A stretch of 64,000 nt of DNA. Origin: Streptomyces sp. KMM 9044. Lineage in GTDB: Bacteria > Actinomycetota > Actinomycetes > Streptomycetales > Streptomycetaceae. The stretch lies in contig NZ_CP113910.1 of assembly GCF_024701375.2 (NCBI RefSeq), positions 7,068,001 to 7,132,000 of the forward strand, given 5' to 3'. The position numbers and the translations under genes are program-made. Shown in pieces: positions 61,385 to 64,000 of the stretch. Under the pieces are notes generated by a model, which worked only from the letters and a program-made list of their open reading frames with translations, did no database searches and was not told the DNA's origin. The number at the start of each line of letters is the position of its first letter. The stretch's first letter is position 1.

Positions 61385-62215
61385 TCAGAACTCCTCGTGC
61401 ACCTCGGGGTCCCCGCCGATCCGCCGGTGCGCCCGGTCCGCGATGGTGCGCATCTGGGCGTCGTCCAGCGTGAAATCGAAGACGTCGAGGTTGGTGCGCT
61501 GCCGCCCGGGGTCGGCTGACTTGGGCACGGGCAGCACCCCGAGCTGGATGTGCCAGCGCAGCACCGCCTGGGCCGGGGCGACCCCGTGGGCCTCGGCGAC
61601 GGCGGCCACGGCCAGGTCGTCCAGGAGCTGCGAACCCCGGCCCAGCGGACTCCAGCTCTCGACGAGCACACCCTTGTCCGCGTGGTGGGAGCGCAGTTCC
61701 TCCTGAGGGAGGAACGGGTGCAGCTCGACCTGATTGACCGAGGGCAGCACCCCGGTCTCCTTCTCCAGCCGCTCGATGTGGGCCGGTGTGAAGTTGGAGA
61801 CGCCGATCGACCGTACGAGACCCTCTTCGCGCAACTTGATCATGGCTTTCCAGGAGTCGACGTACTTGTCGACCCGGGGGAGCGGCCAGTGGATCAGATA
61901 CAGGTCGACGTACTCCAGGCCGAGACGCGTGCGGGACTCCTCGAAGGAGGCGAGGGTCTCCTCGTACCCGTGGTGGCGGCCGGGGAGCTTCGTCGTCACG
62001 ACGACCTCCTCGCGCGGGACACCGGCGCGGGCCACGGCACGGCCGACACCCGTCTCGTTGCGGTAGTTCGTCGCCGTGTCGACAAGGCGGTAACCCATCT
62101 CCAGGGCTTCGGCCACGGACTGCTCGGCCTGCGCGTCGTCCATCGGCCAGGTGCCGAGACCGAGAGCGGGGATCGTCGTGCCGTCGTTGAGTGGGTGGTT
62201 CGGGATGCTGATCAC
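61385..62215 (-). CDS. Aldo-keto reductase, AKR5-like
   Basis: A 276-residue aldo-keto reductase similar to 2,5-diketo-D-gluconate reductase/morphine dehydrogenase-type enzymes (AKR5). The active-site Asp and Tyr are in LVDTATNYRNE, Lys in VVTTKLPG, His in LYLIHWPLPR; the cofactor loop is GVLPVPKSADPGRQ. The GTG start at 62215 lies eight bases after GGAAGG; the open frame extends to 62275 but upstream residues are not family-like. It is the third aldo-keto reductase in the window. Confidence 0.92.
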   Translation of the reverse strand: MISIPNHPLNDGTTIPALGLGTWPMDDAQAEQSVAEALEMGYRLVDTATNYRNETGVGRAVARAGVPREEVVVTTKLPGRHHGYEETLASFEESRTRLGLEYVDLYLIHWPLPRVDKYVDSWKAMIKLREEGLVRSIGVSNFTPAHIERLEKETGVLPSVNQVELHPFLPQEELRSHHADKGVLVESWSPLGRGSQLLDDLAVAAVAEAHGVAPAQAVLRWHIQLGVLPVPKSADPGRQRTNLDVFDFTLDDAQMRTIADRAHRRIGGDPEVHEEF

Positions 62216-62362
62216 GAGGGGACCTTCCCGTTTGACAGTGTCGTTCTCCTCCAGCCTCACCGACCGGGGGGTCAACGATCAACCCGACGGGCGGGCCGGA
62301 CGGACGGCACGGACGTGTCCGAACCGGCGCAGGCCGGGGGCGGACCGACGAAGGGGGCACAC

Positions 62363-63388
62363 ATGACGACGGGCGGGAGCGACGTGGACGGCACGAAGGG
62401 CGCCGGGCAGGACACGGGCGGGGAGCGGCGCACGGGGGTGGCGCCCGACACGGGTACGGGCATCGAGGTGCGTCCGGTCGCCGGGCACATCGGCGCCGAG
62501 ATCACCGGTGTCGACCTCGCCGCCGAGCCCACAGACGCCGTGATCGCCGTCGTCCGGGCGGCGGTGCTGCGCTGGAAGGTGGTGTTCTTCCGCGGGCAGC
62601 GCCTGGATCACGCCGGGCATGTGGCACTGGCCCGGCGGTTCGGCGAGCCGGTCGTCCTGCCCCGGCGGGGCAAGGCTTCACCCCCCGGCTTCCCGGAGAT
62701 CGAGACGACCGCCGACCGGCTGGAGCTCGGCGGACGGTTCGGAATGGAGCACGACGAATGGCTGCGGCGGCGCCGCCACACCCTGCTGCGCGGCTGGCAC
62801 TGCGACCACGGTGCCCGGATCGACCCGCCCGCCGCGACGATCCTGCGCGCGGAGGCCGCGCCGCCCTACGGCGGTGACACCACATGGTCGAACCTGGCCG
62901 CCGCCTACGCCGGACTGTCCGCCCCGGTAAAAGAGTTCGCCGACAGGCTGCGCGCCGAGCACCGGCTGGGGGTCGGCTACCAGCCCCGGCCCGGCGACGA
63001 CGCCTACGTGCGTCACCTGCTGGACCACCAGACCGCCACAGAGCACCCCCTGGTGCGGGTCCACCCGGAGACGGGGGAGCGGGTGCTGTTCGTCAACGGC
63101 TACTACGTGGAGCAGATCACCGGACTGTCCCGGTCCGAGAGCCGGTCGGTCCTGGAGATGCTGCTCGAGCAGGCGACCCGGCCCGAGTACACGGTGCGTT
63201 TCCGGTGGGAGCCGGGCAGCGTGGCGTTCTGGGACAACCGCGCCACCATTCACCTCGCGCCCGGTGACACCGCCCACCTCGACCACCCGCGGATCATGCA
63301 CCGGGTGATGCTCGCCGGCGGCGTACCGGTCGGGACCGACGGCCGCCTCTCGGAGCCGATCACCGGGTCCGTCCCCGGACGCTGGTGA
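62363..63388 (+). CDS. TauD/TfdA-type Fe(II)/2-oxoglutarate dioxygenase
   Basis: A 341-residue dioxygenase of the TauD/TfdA family. N-terminal part: IGAEITGVDLAAEPTDAVIA. The iron-binding HxD is in RGWHCDHGARI, the distal His in NRATIHLAPGD and the 2-oxoglutarate Arg in MHRVMLAGG. Members hydroxylate taurine, alkylsulfates or aryloxyalkanoates; the substrate is not predictable. The start at 62363 follows GGGGGC. The first 30 residues are a Gly/Thr-rich extension. Confidence 0.9.
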   Translation: MTTGGSDVDGTKGAGQDTGGERRTGVAPDTGTGIEVRPVAGHIGAEITGVDLAAEPTDAVIAVVRAAVLRWKVVFFRGQRLDHAGHVALARRFGEPVVLPRRGKASPPGFPEIETTADRLELGGRFGMEHDEWLRRRRHTLLRGWHCDHGARIDPPAATILRAEAAPPYGGDTTWSNLAAAYAGLSAPVKEFADRLRAEHRLGVGYQPRPGDDAYVRHLLDHQTATEHPLVRVHPETGERVLFVNGYYVEQITGLSRSESRSVLEMLLEQATRPEYTVRFRWEPGSVAFWDNRATIHLAPGDTAHLDHPRIMHRVMLAGGVPVGTDGRLSEPITGSVPGRW

Positions 63389-63432
63389 CCGGTCGGCCGG
63401 CCCCTGCCCGGTACCCCGCGCCTGAGAGCCGG

Positions 63433-64000
63433 TCACGTCAGAGGGATGGTCACCTCGTCCTCGACCGGCGGGGCGACTTCCTGAGCGAGGTTGCCGGTGG
63501 CGGCGTGGCAGCGCAACCGGATCGCGTCCGGGCCCACGTCCAGCCGCAGGAAGCACTTGAAGAACGGCGGCGTGTAGGTGGCCGAGCCGGGCGAGAGCAA
63601 CTGCGTGTAGGCCGTGCGCACGGGCAGCCTGAACCGCTTGCCCCGCTCGGGCCGGCGGCCGGTCCCGAGCAGCCCGGCGACCAGCCGCACGCGCCGGGTG
63701 ACCCGGGCCGGCGTGCTCGACAGGCGGGTGGGGCCGATGCCGAGACGCTCGGCGATCACGGCCGTCGCCTCGGCCTCGGTCAGGGTGAAGAAGCGGCGCA
63801 GCCGCGTCCGGCGCGCGTAGAGCGCGCCGTAGAAAGCGAGGGAGTCGCCGCGCAGCGGGTAGCAGCGGAAGTCCTGCTCGGTGACGCCGGCGACATCGAC
63901 GCGCGGGATGGTGTGGGTGGCGTGCGTGAAGGCGCCGCCACCGCCCGCCACCACGTACTGGAGGGTGCGGCCGTCGTCCAGGTGGACCGGATAACGCTGG
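63433..64000 (-). CDS. Probable metallophosphoesterase, 3' part
   Basis: Incomplete: the frame is open to the window edge and only the C-terminal ~188 residues are visible, ending at 63433. The stretches YPVHLDDGRTLQYVVAGGGG, AFTHATHTIPRVDVAGVTEQ and FRCYPLRGDSLAFYGALYAR resemble the C-terminal region of Streptomyces proteins annotated as metallophosphoesterases, as I recall. The catalytic metal motifs would be outside the window, so the call is tentative. It is convergent with the dioxygenase gene. Confidence 0.5.
   Translation of the reverse strand, partial: QRYPVHLDDGRTLQYVVAGGGGAFTHATHTIPRVDVAGVTEQDFRCYPLRGDSLAFYGALYARRTRLRRFFTLTEAEATAVIAERLGIGPTRLSSTPARVTRRVRLVAGLLGTGRRPERGKRFRLPVRTAYTQLLSPGSATYTPPFFKCFLRLDVGPDAIRLRCHAATGNLAQEVAPPVEDEVTIPLT

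Overview
The window is GC-rich (high-GC third positions throughout) actinobacterial DNA and almost certainly Streptomyces: it carries an SsgA-like sporulation protein, a WhiB-like protein, a streptophobe-type membrane protein, DUF5133, several SigB-family sigma factors with GHKL anti-sigma-like ATPases, and the GlgE alpha-glucan pathway. From memory, the order of landmarks (SigL-like sigma, popR, two clpP genes, RNase HI, ssgC, SigM-like sigma, second glg cluster, SigG-like sigma) matches the right-arm region around SCO7278 to SCO7341 of S. coelicolor. That synteny is recollection, not a search result. I see no tRNA, rRNA, CRISPR array, insertion sequence or integrase.

Layout. 1-3.4 kb: DinB-like protein, a divergent LysR/aldo-keto reductase pair, a small unknown gene. 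3.4-7.1 kb: a decayed cluster (FHA protein with a one-base frameshift, Ser/Thr kinase lacking its C-lobe end, intact streptophobe protein, PRC-barrel genes with a stop codon and a truncation). 7.3-10.8 kb: anti-sigma-like ATPase, SigL-like sigma factor, popR and the clpP3/clpP4-type pair. 11-20.2 kb: housekeeping and accessory genes, including an SGNH lipoprotein, RNase HI, ssgC, a serine hydrolase, a membrane-anchored pseudokinase and a threonine dehydratase-like enzyme. 20.3-27.2 kb: AIM24 protein, a broken TerD-CAP-CAP gene, a carboxypeptidase relic, universal stress protein, DUF4032, a metallo-beta-lactamase-fold hydrolase and an alkB relic. 27.4-37.5 kb: TetR/flavoprotein operon, DUF488, WhiB-like, LysG/LysE pair, cNMP-binding protein, a SigM-like sigma module and a FUSC transporter. 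37.6-43.4 kb: NADH dehydrogenase-type flavoprotein, anti-anti-sigma and anti-sigma proteins, PRC-barrel protein, fatty acyl-CoA ligase. 43.7-54.5 kb: glgE-treS-pep2-glgB (one operon, minus strand) with glgX and a GHKL-like protein transcribed divergently. 54.5-64 kb: VOC protein, ANTAR protein overlapping a SigG-like sigma gene, a lone hemC, a secreted NPP1 protein, a MarR/DoxX/peroxiredoxin stretch, an aldo-keto reductase, a TauD-type dioxygenase and the 3' part of a probable metallophosphoesterase.

Two themes link the genes. One is general and osmotic stress regulation: three SigB-family sigma factors, three clear GHKL anti-sigma-like ATPases plus a fourth diverged one, a STAS anti-anti-sigma protein and a phosphatase relic. 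The other is storage carbohydrate metabolism: trehalose to maltose (TreS), maltose to maltose-1-phosphate (Pep2), polymerisation (GlgE), branching (GlgB), debranching (GlgX).

A third observation is the number of interrupted genes. At least nine loci are frameshifted, stop-containing or truncated. Two of them (FHA, glgE) are explained by loss of a single C, in glgE within a homopolymer run, so sequencing error must be excluded for those. The alkB, carboxypeptidase and phosphatase relics are too degraded for that explanation and point to genuine decay in a chromosome arm.
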